41,662 nucleotides of DNA, taken from positions 1 to 41,662 of the forward strand of contig JAITQG010000015.1 of the NCBI GenBank assembly GCA_031289015.1. Direction: 5' to 3'. Origin of the DNA: Lactobacillaceae bacterium. GTDB lineage: Bacteria > Bacillota > Bacilli > Lactobacillales > Lactobacillaceae. Both the position numbers and the translations under genes were made by a program. Positions 41,480 through 41,662 of this stretch are shown one piece after another. Each line of letters begins with the position of its first letter. The first letter of the stretch is position 1. The notes under the pieces are model-generated. The model was given only the letters and a program-made list of their open reading frames with translations, was not told the origin of the DNA and made no database searches.

Positions 41480-41662
41480 TTAATTGCCTTATTCGGGGTT
41501 AGGGGTTCTTGCTTGTTTGCGGTGTTCTGCTGTTTGCCGCTTTCAGCGTCAAAATTGTTGTAAAATTTGGGCCGGCTGGGGCTCTCCGGCAAAGATAAAT
41601 TTGTGGGAAACGGGTGGCGCAAATATGAGGAAAGGTCCGCGAGCGGCCCTGCGCCATGCCCG
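41480..41662. other. Unassigned GC-rich edge region with hairpins
   Basis: The last 90 bases are clearly richer in G+C than the rest of the window. GCCGG/CCGGC (41571-41575 and 41586-41590) can pair. CGGG-GGCGCA at 41611-41621 can pair with TGCGCC-CCCG at 41650-41662, enclosing GGTCCGC/GCGGCCC. Stop codons and missing ribosome binding sites argue against a gene that is complete here. It could be the start of a structured RNA, another repeat or a gene that continues beyond the edge. Confidence 0.35.

Noticed and set aside
41611-41662. Possible 5' part of RNase P RNA
   Set aside because: Only GAGGAAAGGTCC resembles the conserved GAGGAAAGTCC; the following bases do not fit and the rest is outside the window.

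Overview
The window looks like chromosomal DNA from a heterofermentative member of the Lactobacillaceae, most likely Weissella. The moderate G+C content, the strong GGAGG-type ribosome binding sites and the LAB-type pyr gene order (pyrB-pyrC-carA-carB-pyrD-pyrF-pyrE) support this. So do the two pstB genes and the lafA/lafB/ltaS wall-polymer genes. The genus is an inference; nothing here proves it. Every convincing protein gene is on the minus strand, so all are described right to left in transcription order.

Layout from the right edge. (1) 36.4-41.4 kb: one operon of a Xaa-Pro peptidase, an unknown protein, two metallophosphoesterases, YutD and a YutF-like HAD phosphatase, ending in a terminator. 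(2) 34.3-36.3 kb: a Gfo/Idh/MocA oxidoreductase and a nucleoside hydrolase under a promoter that carries a CcpA cre site. (3) 29.0-34.3 kb: the phosphate operon pstS-pstC-pstA-pstB-pstB-phoU behind a region rich in TTTACA repeats. (4) 24.6-28.7 kb: secG, a toxin-antitoxin pair with its own promoter and terminator, then rnr and smpB. (5) 16.5-24.5 kb: tsaE, a GNAT acetyltransferase, an exonuclease, murB, a cation/proton antiporter, cdaA, cdaR, glmM and a small unknown gene. This links cell-wall precursor supply to c-di-AMP signalling. (6) 6.7-16.5 kb: the complete UMP biosynthesis operon behind a PyrR-type attenuator. (7) 0.7-6.6 kb: a lipoteichoic acid module, lafA, lafB, a membrane protein of the LPG-synthase/flippase family, a ykuJ-like gene and ltaS. 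(8) 0-0.14 kb: a strong promoter and leader that look like the start of an rRNA operon running off the left edge.

The most unusual content is a family of four intergenic elements, called R1-R4 here, at about 337-640, 9164-9370, 9532-9768 and 28814-28937. Each is a long imperfect palindrome with arms of about 45-50 bp. R1-R3 enclose a conserved core with a smaller hairpin. The arm sequences differ between copies but stay self-complementary, so they co-vary. In R1-R3 a 3 x 3 unpaired site (TCC facing TCC, or GGA facing GGA on the other strand) is kept at the same place in the stem. Two copies in opposite orientation sit inside the pyr operon between carB and pyrD. I do not recognise this family. 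It may be a structured RNA, a processing or attenuation device, or a small non-autonomous mobile element.
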